Origin: Tolypeutes matacus
Taxonomy: Eukaryota; Chordata; Mammalia; Cingulata; Chlamyphoridae
Assembly: GCA_026826555.1 (NCBI GenBank)
Contig: JAKSZT010054304.1
Coordinates: 36,858,683-36,922,682, forward strand
Direction of reading: 5' to 3'
Length of the DNA: 64,000 bases
Shown: piece by piece, positions 1 to 9,890 of the stretch
Layout: every line of letters starts with the position of its first letter
How positions within the stretch are numbered: the stretch's first letter is position 1
Notes under the pieces: model-generated
What the model was told of the DNA's origin: nothing
Databases searched by the model: none
The model's input: only the letters and a program-made list of their open reading frames with translations
Translations under genes and position numbers: made by a program

Positions 1-231
1 AGGAGGAGTTACTGGGGGTCTCTGTGTGTCTGCAGCAGGGAGCTTAGCAGGGTTCTTTAGGAGAAGTGCACCTGGCCTGTGGCAGATCCGACAAAGCTGT
101 CAGCAGCAGCCTTGCAACTCAGAGAGGCAAATTCAAGTACTCAGGGCAAGGGACAACTGCGAGGACTGGGTGTTGCCACTGCTGGTAACTCGGGTCACCA
201 TGCGTATAATGAGCTTTCAGTAACTGTAAGT
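1..231 (+). other. GC-richer edge segment with donor-like site
   Basis: This stretch is visibly richer in G and C than the AT-rich DNA that follows and holds no repeat I recognise. It ends at a good splice-donor-like sequence, GTAAGT at 226-231, so it could be the 3' part of an untranslated or non-coding exon entering from outside the window. Two short overlapping frames begin at 26 and 79, but neither resembles a known protein. A degraded repeat is equally possible. Confidence 0.2.
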
Positions 232-519
232 AATGAAGCACTTCTTTCCCAAGATTATGTTCAAAAGAGGGAAAGGAGGATCCAATAGAGCACAGCAGTG
301 TTGGGAGAAAAAAGGTACTTGTGACTTTGTCTTATTGTGTTTAGTCATTTTAAATAGGCTAGATTACATAGTCATATTCATACTTAATATTATTTCAGAA
401 TGCTTATTAGATAGTTTGATCAATTTTCAATATGGATTAGGCACAGATGCTCTGAATTCCTGTCATAACCATTCTGTTTGTTAGCTAGAGGAGCTTATGG
501 GAAGATGCCTTATATCTTA

Positions 520-665
520 TGTATTTCAGTTTCTTCATCGTTAAAATAAGAATAATAATTTACCTTTACAAGATTGTTGTTGGAATTAAATTAACTGAAA
601 AAAAAAAAGAATTAAATTAACAGATAATGTAAATCCTCAATAAACATTAACTACTGTTGTTAATG
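520..665 (+). repeat. MIR SINE
   Basis: The sequence follows the core and 3' part of the mammalian-wide MIR consensus: a TCAGTTTCTTCATC-type core, then an A-rich AATAATAAT stretch, a GTTGTTGGAATTAAAT block and a terminal CAATAAACATTAACTACTG block. It is ancient and diverged. It is interrupted at 596-608 by a small poly(A) insertion flanked by a 13-bp duplication. Confidence 0.75.
583..621 (+). repeat. poly(A)-only insertion with 13-bp target duplication
   Basis: GAATTAAATTAAC is present at 583-595 and again, exactly, at 609-621. Between the copies lie only TG and eleven A residues (596-608). This is the footprint of L1-type target-primed insertion in which nothing but the poly(A) tail was kept. 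The host sequence is the MIR described above, whose alignment continues on both sides. Confidence 0.7.
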
Positions 666-822
666 CTTAAAATCACACTTGGAAAGATATCCTTCTTACA
701 AATAGAGAGATTGACACATACAAAAGTATCTTGCACATGGTTTTACAGAAAGAAGGTCCTACAGTAAGAACCAGTGGAACCAGTATTTGAACTCAGTTTG
801 TATGATGCCTGAGCCTGGTTCT

Positions 823-1875
823 TTTTTTTTAAACAAATTAATTTTATTGATACATATTAATAAAACATAAATCCATCCAAAGTGTATAATAAATAGTAAT
901 TGGTGTAATCACATATTTGTGCATTTATCACTTCAATCATTCTTAAAGCACCTTTATTATTCCAATAAAAAAATAATAAACAAAAACCAAACAAAACTCA
1001 TCACCTCTTAATCTCTCAGGCTTCTCCTGCCATACATAGCTGCTATTCTTTTTCCTTCTTTCTAGTATATTTGCATTTATATTTTGTAAAAACAGTCTTA
1101 TATATGCAATATCACCCACTTTATGTTTGACATGAGGTTTTACTGTTTTATATAGTCCCATGTTACAGTTTTTAGCTTTCCGTCTAGTAATATTCATGAT
1201 AGACTTTCCCTTTCAACCACTGTCATACCCATAAAAAAGCTCTGCAAGTTACAAACATCATGATATTGATTTCACCATTTCTATTCATTTCCAAAGATTT
1301 ACAAACAACCTTTTTACCAACTCTGTACAGAATCATCCTCAGCTTTCCATTCTCTATCCTCCTTCTATTTTCTGGTTACCTATATTCTAATTATTGACCC
1401 CATGAGTTTACATAACATATTTAGTTCATAATAGCACAATCATAGAGTATTTGTTCTTTTGTATCTGGCTTGCTTCACTCAACATAATGTCCTCCAGGTT
1501 CATCCATGTTGTCATATGCTTCACATCTTCATTTCTTCTTACTGCTGCATAATATTCCATTGTGTATATACATCACAATTTGTTTTTCCATCCTTCAATT
1601 AATAGACACCTGGGTTGTTTCCAAGTTTTGGCAATCATGAATAATTCTGCTATAAACATTGGTGTGCAGATATCTGTTTGTGTTTCTGCTCTCAGTTCTT
1701 CCATGTATGTACCTCGTAATGGTATTGCCAGGTCACATGGCAAGTCTATACTCAACTTCCTTAGGAGCTGCCAAACAGTCCTTCACAGTGGATGTACCAT
1801 TCAACATTCCCACCAACAGTGAATAAGCATTCTTATCTCTCTACATCCTCTCTAACATTTATAGTTTTTCTGAGT
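823..1875 (-). mobile_element. L1 3' end (3' UTR and ORF2 C-terminus)
   Basis: Read on the minus strand this is the terminal part of an old L1: the end of ORF2 at the high-coordinate side and about 700 bp of 3' UTR towards 823. Hallmark blocks on the plus strand include the AATATTCCATTGTGTATA region (about 1550), the CACCTGGGTTGTTTCCAAG block and the GAGCTGCCAAACAGT block. It is strongly 5'-truncated and decayed. Confidence 0.85.
1573..1755 (-). pseudogene. L1 ORF2 C-terminal fragment
   Basis: A 60-codon open stretch encodes the far C-terminal part of the L1 ORF2 protein, the endonuclease/reverse transcriptase polyprotein needed for retrotransposition. The recognisable string is DLPCDLAIPLRGTY, followed by the IAKTWKQPRC block that is highly conserved in mammalian L1s. 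The endonuclease and reverse transcriptase domains are absent because the copy is 5'-truncated. It has no own start or promoter and is not expected to be functional. Confidence 0.8.
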
Positions 1876-2739
1876 CCAATTCTTAACCAATGAATTATAC
1901 TTGACCTCTTTTCAGATAAGGAACTCCTAGTATGTTAAACAACTAAGTCACTGAACAGAAGGTTTCTCTCTAATGTTACGAGCCTATCATGTCACAACAG
2001 ATCTTCTGAAATACCAAGGTATATAATCTAGAGACCAAATAGTGTCTAGACCATTGATTCAGGAATGGGTCCCACCAAATGGCATATTTTTACAAAGTGA
2101 AACAATTTCAACCTTGTCACTTCTTAACTGCAAGTACATCTAATTCTAGAGACCTCCACTTGATCTTTTAAATGCTCCTATTTTCTAAAATTGATAAACT
2201 GACTATAGTCAAATGTATTATCTTGAGGCTAGTGTGAGTACTAATTCAGGGGAAGGGATTGATTAAAATAAATATGAAAACATTCCTGACAGTCTTTTTT
2301 ATTTTATATATCTAAAGATTGATAATAAGTTTTTTAATTTCCCAAAGATATTTATACTGTAAAACTTTATCTACAGACTTAGTATGGGTATATTGTATCT
2401 ATAGTCAGATTGACTGCGGTCACATCATTTATGAATGTTCTTTTGCTATGTTTTAGGGTTAGGTAATCGTTTTACTTAAAATACTTTTAATAAACCACAA
2501 ACAAATTCAACAAAACAAGAAATTTTAAAGTAGTCAATATTTCTAAACATTTTAAAGGCATTGTTATCAGCATAAATAATTTTGTTTTCTTCCTGTGAAA
2601 TCATCATTACCATTGTGGATATTAAGTAGGAGTAAATATATTTTATAAAAGGAAACACCTCCAAACTTCCACAAAAATATATGGAATCATATTCTGTCTC
2701 ATGGTAGTTAAATTTCTAGCAGAGCCTCTATGATGTTTA
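1876..2739. other. unassigned AT-rich DNA
   Basis: No convincing gene, RNA or repeat family is seen. The only open frame (62 codons, minus, 2476-2664) is within chance expectation for this composition. Confidence 0.5.
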
Positions 2740-2990
2740 AATGCATAATCCATTTATAAAATGATTAATAAATATTTATTGAAAATTTATAATATGCCAG
2801 GAGCTATAATAAACCAAGAGTTCTAAAATCCATTAAAAATTACTCTTGCCTCGAAGAGATCTTATTCTAATTAGTGACAAAGACACTCAAAGGAATAATT
2901 ATAATTCTGCAAGTTAAAATATGTTATTAATGTATTTAAAATTCCATAGGAATACAGAAAAGATGTTGCTTGACTCATTATGAGTATTAT
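2740..2990 (+). repeat. ancient interspersed repeat, family uncertain
   Basis: The block around AATAAATATTTATTGAAAA, a degraded TATGCCAGGAGCTATAATA, and then GAAGAGATCTTATTCTAATT resembles a common old mammalian repeat carrying the TATTTATTGAGCACC...TGCCAGGCACTGT signature. I cannot assign the family without a search. Confidence 0.5.
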
Positions 2991-3755
2991 ATCCTTAAGA
3001 TATTAGGGTTCTTCTCAGGAGAGGAGACAGAACTCCAAATAGAGATTAGGAACTTTAAAATGACAACATGATGTTCTGCCGTTGCTGAGAAACTTCATGA
3101 TGAGTGTGAGTAAGCTCTTGTGGCTCGAATGAGAGGGGTCCCTAGTGATGAGTATGGTACAGTAGGAAGTGGTGAGAGGGTGGCAGGACTTCATTTTCGT
3201 GGTTATATGAATATCAAGCAAGCCTGAAATCTATCCCTCCTTACAAATTTCAGATCCCGGGAATGCTAGGACTTGACCTGGATCAATCCAGGTCAAGTTG
3301 CAGTTACTTTAAACAATGTTCAGACAGATTTGGACAAATGTCCACATTGGGGAAGAGGAAGAGTTAAAATTTCCCAAGGCAAGATGTACTCTTAAAAGAC
3401 AATTAGGTAAACCAATTTTGATTTGTTTCTGCCCGTAGCAGTCCAAAGAGCTAACAAATAATAAGAATCCCTAATGGCATCTCAAAACAATGCCCCCAGG
3501 AATACAAAGTCATCATTTTCTAGCACTTTAAGAAAAGATCCAGGTTGAGCTTTCTATAACACCTGATAGGTTTCTCACTCCAATTGGTTTGTGTGTTCTC
3601 AAGGGAATTTAAAGGCAAGAGGAACTGAACCTCCAACAAAGAATATTTTGTTGTGTCTACTAGTCCATGCCACCATTTATCCATGCAAATAGTGTTACTT
3701 TTGACATTTTCTTCTCTAGGAAATGCAAATCCTCCTATTGGTACTACTACAATTT
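2991..3755. other. unassigned DNA with one hairpin
   Basis: No recognisable gene or repeat family, apart from a perfect inverted repeat at 3271-3298 listed separately. Confidence 0.5.
3271..3298. repeat. perfect 12-bp-stem hairpin
   Basis: ACTTGACCTGGA (3271-3282) is followed by the loop TCAA and by its exact reverse complement (3287-3298). The arms contain TGACCT and AGGTCA, the half-site motif bound by many nuclear receptors, in everted arrangement with a 10-bp spacer. Whether this is functional or a chance event is unknown. Confidence 0.7.
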
Positions 3756-3905
3756 ATACTACTGCTACTCTAACTAATAATTATAAAAAGGTGTACTTGC
3801 AGAGTCATTATAAATGTTAAGTATAGTAGCCTCTAAAATGCTTAGAACAGTGTCTGGAACAAACTAAGTGTTATGTGAATGTTTGCTTCTACTATTGTTA
3901 GAGTT
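3756..3905 (+). repeat. MIR SINE fragment
   Basis: The 3' half of MIR is readable: a CAGAGTCATTATAAATGTTAAG-type block, then CTTAGAACAGTGTCTGGAAC (MIR: CTTAGAACAGTGCCTGGCAC), then AACTAAGTGTTATGTGAATG and a TACTATTGTTA end. It is diverged, as expected for an element predating placental radiation. Confidence 0.75.
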
Positions 3906-4780
3906 CATTAATATTATTATATTCAAGAAACTTTTATTTTGTTTTCTTGCTAGTAGTTTTATGTCATTTTTTGAATAAAAAAATTGTAATAATCATTTGA
4001 GACATTAAAGTAGTTAGGTCCAGATCATGAAGTATCTTTGGGCATTACCTTCTGTTAGGAAATACAAACAGGTTTTAATTTTAGACTCCTGAGAGCCTGC
4101 AGGTTGTATTATATGCAAGAGTGACTATGAGCAGATAGTCTAGCCAGAAAATGACTAATAAAATATTAATTAGAAGTGTAATTAAAATCTTCATTAAAAT
4201 GAGGTGGTAGAACAAAATCTACAGTGACTGACATGGATTTATCAGATATTGAGAAATGAGGACCAACCAAGGAGATGTGGCAGATGAGGTTGCTGAGGGT
4301 GCTTGGCCAGGCAGTGACTTCCTAAGAGTCAGGACCTTTCCTATCTTTTTCAAATATATTTAAGGCATAGACTATTACCTGACACATAATAATAATTCAC
4401 TAACTGTTTCTTTAACAAACTGAAAGTTTAATGGAGTCATTAATTTATATCAAATATAGGACAAGATATTTTGAAATAAGGAGATAATGAATTAGGTTTT
4501 GATATTTTGAATAAGGGATAATTTGGGAAAATCAAAAATAAAATATAAAATAATAAAAAATGACTACAGGTAATTAAAAATATAGATTCTTGACATCTCC
4601 CTCATATGTGTATTAAAGGGATATAAGTGGATGAAATGATCCACTGTTTTGTAGAGATAAGATTTCAGAATATTCTAGTCTGCAAAAACAGTTTTCTTTC
4701 TACCCACTGCCAAGCCCTAAAGTCAGTACCATTTTTAGGGTTTATGTTCTAGCAAGAGATCACTTACAGGTATCAATTTA
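3906..4780. other. unassigned AT-rich DNA
   Basis: Nothing firmly supported. A stretch near 4360-4420 (CTGACACATAATAATAATTC) weakly resembles an L2 3' end. Confidence 0.4.
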
Positions 4781-5110
4781 TATATTAGGTAATTTTTGCT
4801 AGGTTATGCTAGAATAACAAGTAACAAATGACACCAAAATCTCAGCTCATTTATCATTCACAGTGGAATGGACATGAAGCTATTTGAGACATGGTATTTT
4901 ATAGTAGAAGAGATTAAAAAGAGAGATGAGAGAAAGATATAATTTTCCTTAAGCTTCTGCTCAGTACCAGCACACTGACATTCCTCTCAATTTTGATTAT
5001 TTCAAGTAAGGCCAAGCCTGCCAATTGACAGTAGTATACTCCACCTCCAGGGATTCACATGGGGTAAGATGCATAATCCTTTTACTGGGAAGAGTGACTA
5101 TGGGTAGACA
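4781..5110 (+). repeat. ancient repeat, family uncertain
   Basis: The succession AATAACAAGTAACAAATGACACC, AAAATCTCAGCTCATTTATC, AAGCTTCTGCTCAGTACC, AAGGCCAAGCCTGCC and GTAAGATGCATAATCC follows, in order, a very common old mammalian repeat that I can align by memory but not name with certainty. Confidence 0.5.
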
Positions 5111-5961
5111 CAATTTAATCATCACCAGGGACCATGTGCTTCTTATCCCCATTCTGTTCGCATTAATGTAGACTGCTCAGTTATACCTTTGTGCGTGTTT
5201 ATGTGTGTGTTTAGTAAAATTATTTTTAAAGACCAGAGGGGGTATTATAAGATTCAAGATACTATTTTTTCTTTATACAGGAGCAATTGAAAATGTCAAA
5301 ATTTCAAGAATCATAAAGTAGGCAAAAGAGTATTTTCAACATATCTCTATTTTCTAACCAAGATGTCATTAACCATTAATAATTCTTATTTTTCAGATAT
5401 TACATGCACAGCTCAGATATCTTGTGGTGTGATTCTCCATCTTGAATGGAGAAAGGAGAACCTGTTTTGACCAGTTAAAAACTAAACCTAGAGAAAGATG
5501 CCATTTCTAGTCAAGCTATTACAGGGGAACTGGCAATGACATTAGTCAATTTAATTAAATTTATAAACATAATAGCATGACTCATTTCTCCTAATTATCA
5601 AATAGTTTACTATTATATCTGTATTCTCATGCATAGAGTAAAGTCATGCATTTTTCCTAAAAGTTACAAAGAACAGGAATCCAAAAGTCAAAATTGAAAT
5701 AGTAGCATAAATACAGTTTGGAGAATGGTATACACCAGCCAGTGCTGATAATTATGGCAGCTAAATTTATGCAATATTTCAGAAGAATGAAGGTGAACTG
5801 ACACTTACGAGGATGAACTATGGGCATTGTAAACTCCCAGGAGGATCTCAGTTCTTTCTATGCAATTGGATGTCTGTGGATAGAAACAAAATATACTTTT
5901 AGCTATATCTCTGAACTTTAAGCAATTTATAATTTTTCTGGTATAGACAAATGACTGTATA
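5111..5961. other. unassigned DNA
   Basis: No supported feature. A short GTGCGTGTTTATGTGTGTG stretch lies near 5190. Confidence 0.4.
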
Positions 5962-5970
5962 CCCACATTA

Positions 5971-6310
5971 TTTTTTTAAGGGAGTACAGAAGAAGTTTAT
6001 TGTGCTAAAGTTTCATCACTGCAGGAGCAGCACCAAAAAGAGGTTTTTTGCTCAAAGGCATGAGTGGGAGGAGCAGCTTATATGGCTTCTTGAGACAAAG
6101 AAGAGGTTGCAGGAGGATAGGGAGAGATAAGGGGGCATGATTTATGGTTAATACGTGTAGTATGTGAGCTTCATGGGTTATGGGGCTGTTTGGGCCAGGA
6201 AGGCCTGCGGCTGACATTCACCAGATGGCTGCAATCCTACCTCCCCATCCTTCTTTCTAATTAACCAACTGAGCCTCAAGGATTCCCGCCCATCTCAAGG
6301 ACTCCCTACA
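5971..6310 (-). mobile_element. LTR-like element, possibly retroposed copy
   Basis: On the minus strand the unit starts TGTAGGGAGTCC (at 6310), has a TATAAGCTGC promoter-like box near 6080, a block like the R region of gammaretrovirus-type LTRs (GCTCCTGCAGTGATGAAACT), and an AATAAA signal (plus strand 5996-6001). About 18 bases later it ends in seven A residues (5971-5977) instead of a U5 ending in CA. Flanks show an imperfect duplication: TAATGTAGGG at the 5' side against TAATGTGGG at the 3' side. It could be a truncated solo LTR or a polyadenylated LTR transcript reinserted by L1. Confidence 0.45.
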
Positions 6311-7380
6311 TTAATTTTGAAGTACCGTTTTCCTCTTCTTAAAGTCGACAAAAGCAAATATCCTTATCTTGCTAATTTTACTAAGATTATGAACATTCCT
6401 GTTCTTGCATTTTTACAGGTGCTAATTACAAAAGAATTGATCACATTTCCTAGCTCCATTATTGCCAACTACTTTGTTGAAGTAGCTCTGAAAAATAGTG
6501 ATCACTCAGTTTCTTTCAAAAACAATAAAATCATTTCTACAACTGACTATGTACATCTCTTCAAAAGTAAACCACTGAAAAGGTTGCCTATTATTTATTT
6601 ATTCTTTTCTTTCATTTCTTTTTTAAGCTGTCAGTCTCCAATACTAATCTATCATTTTTCCTCTATCACCACACAGTTAATGTGAAATAATTTCATATTC
6701 TATATGTGTATGTAAATGTGTGCTCCCTTCCACTTGGCATGACTTAGTGATTTTTTTGTGGCACCGTATAGCAATGAATATCTACATGACTCACAAAGAT
6801 TTCATTGTAATTCTAAAATGCTGCCAAGGTCTTAGAATTGCAATGCAGTCATGTGTGAATTAAACAATACAACTAATTTACTGCAGCCACTAAAAAAGTA
6901 TAGAAACTAAATATGGAAATCCATGATATATTGGCCCGCACTCTCCAGACTGAGGCTCTTTGAAGTGAATGATATGAACAGGCTAGCATTAAATATAGAT
7001 AAAAAGTAATTGAACACGTATATTGAAATTCACCAGATAATTCAGTATTATTGTCAAAAGTTGTCAAATCAAGGGCATGGAAAATAGATTTATGGTATAG
7101 ATTATTCTTTGTGCCTTGTATATGGTTTTCACTTATGCTTATTTAAGATTTATAGAGGAGAATTTTACATACATTATTTGCTCTTTCCCTTACTGAGTTA
7201 GTAGTTTACTATGGATCAGAGGGAGGGGAAAGGCATGACTTTGCATACAAAACAATACACAGGTTAAATGAAATTGATATTATTTTAATGGTATTTAGTT
7301 TATTTTTATTGCTCTGAATATTGTAGAAGATTAAAAGTTAACAAAGCAAAACAAATTTTCTTTATATATCCTCTATCTGC
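6311..7380. other. unassigned AT-rich DNA
   Basis: A 122-codon plus-strand open frame (6317-6685) matches nothing I recognise. It has an AT-driven amino-acid content (Ile, Lys, Ser, Phe) and is most likely chance. No repeat family is evident. Confidence 0.4.
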
Positions 7381-8350
7381 CTCATTCTTAACACTATACT
7401 TCCTCTCCTCTGATGTATATTACCGCTTCTCTCTGCCACATCGTTTTATTGTGTTATTTTAGACTCCTCCTTATGATCAACAAAATCCATACATCCTCAA
7501 CGTTATCAAAAACTGCTCTCATTGTCTTCTTGCATTAACCGAACCTTGCTAGCTCCAGAAGATATAGCTTCACCTAGAACTCTTATCTCTTCCCCTCACA
7601 TTTAACTTTCTTCAGTGCTGGAAGCAAAAGCTCCTGGGTATTTTCCTCTGCAGCTTTGATCAAATTTTATTATACATCTATCCTCTTGAAACGTCCAGTG
7701 AGAGTTATGCCAGACTTCATGTTCCTAGTGTCTTTTTTATTTGTTTGTCTGTTTATTTATTCCCTCCTTTGTTGTTTTTGCACTTGCTGTCTGCTCTCTG
7801 TGTCCATTCCCTGTGTGCCCTCTATGCCTGCTTGTCTTCTCTTCTTCTTGTCTTCTTTTTAGGAGGCACCAGGAACCGAATCTGGGACCTCCGATATGAG
7901 AGTGAGGCACTCAGTCACTTAAGCCATCTCAGTAACCTGGTTTTTTGTGTCTCTTATTGTCTCTCCTCTTTGCCTCTTTTTGTTGTGCCAGCTCTCAGCA
8001 CAGGCCAGCTCACTTTCACCAGGAAGCCCTGGGAAACAAACCCAGGACCTCCCATATGGTAGACGGGAACACAATTTAAGCCACATCCGCTTCCTCTTCC
8101 TAGTGTCTTGAACTGGGCTTGTACAAAATAGGCTTCAGATATTCATTTGAGTGAAATAACTGATATACAGCTGTCCCACTCTCTAAAAGTTTTCATAACT
8201 GTCCTCAGTTTCCAAAATAAATCGCAAACCTATCTTTCCCAACATTTTCATGACTTGGAGCCTTGTCAGAGACACCATCATCTATTACTTAAACTATTGC
8301 AAAAGTCTTCTAATTGGCCTGTTTATTCCTCTCTTTGCCACAAAACATAG
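7381..8350. repeat. ancient repeat-like DNA split by a SINE
   Basis: The outer parts (about 7381-7721 and 8110-8350) contain phrases typical of an old dispersed repeat, such as TTAAACTATTGCAAAAGTC followed by TTCTAATTGGCCTGT. They read as one unit if the SINE at 7735-8096 is removed. The family is not named here. Confidence 0.4.
7735..8096 (-). mobile_element. dimeric tRNA-derived SINE (DAS-like)
   Basis: The head on the minus strand starts GGAAGCGGATGTGGCTTAA. It contains a box-B-like GGGTTTGTTTCCC, and a second related unit follows around 7860-7930 (CCCAGATTCGGTTCC on the minus strand). The tail is T-rich on the plus strand (7735-7766), that is, an A-rich 3' end. The element is flanked by an exact 13-bp duplication, TTCCTAGTGTCTT, at 7722-7734 and 8097-8109. 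The type fits the tRNA-Ala-related SINEs known from armadillos. It has two tRNA-like units and more decay than the copies at 30471 and 37088. Confidence 0.75.
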
Positions 8351-8361
8351 AGTTTCACCAG

Positions 8362-8655
8362 CTAAAATAATTTTTTACTGCTTTATTGAGGCATAATTGA
8401 AACACAATAAACTGCACATGTTTAAAGCATGCAATTTAGTATTTTGATATATGTATACACCTCTGAAACCATCTGCACAATCAAGTTAATGGGCATATCT
8501 ATCACCCCAAAAGTTTCCTTGTGCTCATTTTAGATCACTAGCTCCCTGTTCCCCAGCCTCTCCTCCCCTTTCAGTCACCAGGCAACCACTGATCTACTTT
8601 ATGTCATTATAGATGAGATTGCATTATAGAAAATTTCATATACATGTAATTGTGT
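8362..8655 (-). mobile_element. L1 3' UTR fragment
   Basis: The plus strand reads through the standard old-L1 3' UTR: TTTATTGAGGCATAATTGAA, ATATGTATACACCTCTGAAACC, GGCATATCTATCACCCC, and CAGGCAACCACTGATCTAC. The copy is in minus orientation. It breaks off at about 8655, and the L1 reading resumes near 9636 with internal sequence missing. Confidence 0.8.
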
Positions 8656-9635
8656 AGCGCAATTTTGGATGTGTCAACCTGACTAGGTATAACTACAGCC
8701 ACAGAATTCCCTTTTCAGTTTCCACTTAGAGAAGGTTACAAATTCTTGTGAGTGGTTTTACCCCCAGTCTCAGGTACTCCTTTGAAGACACAAGAGGACC
8801 CCTCTGCAGATCTCTAGAGTTCTCTCTCTTTATGGTCTCCTTCTTTCTGGGACTCTCCCCTATGAGCTTATGCCCTTTGGGTTTAATGGACTCTCACTTC
8901 TGTATTCTAGACTCAGGAAGAGCACTGAGCTCCTATCTAAGTGCTCCTTCTCTGTGCTGTAGCCTGGGAACACTCTCTGTAAGGCTCATAGCTTTGTTTC
9001 CTATGCCTCTGACATCAGTGTCCTTCGTTGCCTAATGTCTAGTTCTTGAATAGTATTGATTTATACATTTCATCCACTTTATTGTTGTTGTTTCAGTCTA
9101 GACTGTAATTTCAGTCCCTGTAACTCATCTTGACTGAACAGGTGAACTGATATGCTATTAAATGCAAATAAGTTAAAATAACTTCCCCTCTTAAACTACC
9201 ACTAGCTGACCAATACAAATAGGCTATAATCCAACTTCTAATTAACATATGATTTATAATATTATTTCTCCAAACTCATCTACCTCAACTTATCTGCTCT
9301 TTTCTAATAATATCGACTTTCTTTATGGCTTTAGAACAGTCAACTTTCTTCCTTAACTAATTTTCCTTGTACTCACTATTCCTTTTACATGGTATGTTCT
9401 TCCCTCAGATTTTCAATAATTGCTTCCTTCTTATTTTTAACGTTTTATTGCATTATTTTGTATTGAGCCATGATGGAGCAGTGTGTATCAGACCAGCATT
9501 CACACAGAGAGATATACCAACTATAAATGCTAGCTACAATATTTGACACTGATAGTTGGAGACATCAGATAGCACCAAGATAGCAACTTGAAGGGCCACA
9601 ATCCCAGAGATGAGAGAAGAAATTATTCTCTTATG
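8656..9635. other. unassigned segment between two L1 pieces
   Basis: About 1 kb of moderately GC-rich sequence, starting near GGATGTGTCAACCTGAC, separates two same-strand L1 fragments. I recognise no family. Because roughly 400 bp of L1 that should lie between the fragments are missing, this is not a clean insertion. Confidence 0.4.
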
Positions 9636-9890
9636 TCACTTGTCAACTTTTACAAAATAGCTGTATCATTTTGCATTCCCACCAGTAATGTATAAGAGCT
9701 CCAGGTACTCCACATTTTCATGAGCACACACATTTTCAGTGTTTTTTTTTTTTTTTTAAGTTTAGTCATTTTAATCCACTGGTATCATATTGTGATATTA
9801 AATAGTATTTCCCTACTGGCTAATGAAGTAGAACATATTTTCATGTGCTTATTTTACCACCCATATATCTAATTTGTTGAAATAAGGCAG
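9636..9890 (-). mobile_element. L1 ORF2-end fragment
   Basis: CATTCCCACCAGTAATGTAT, a GCTCCAGGTACTCCACATTTTC block, and CATGTGCTTATTTTACCACC follow the antisense of the L1 ORF2 C-terminus. A 16-T run lies near 9740. It probably belongs with the piece at 8362-8655. Confidence 0.75.

Noticed and set aside
6317..6685. 122-codon plus-strand frame with hydrophobic end
   Set aside because: AT-driven composition, no recognisable motif, no promoter or splice context; fits chance.
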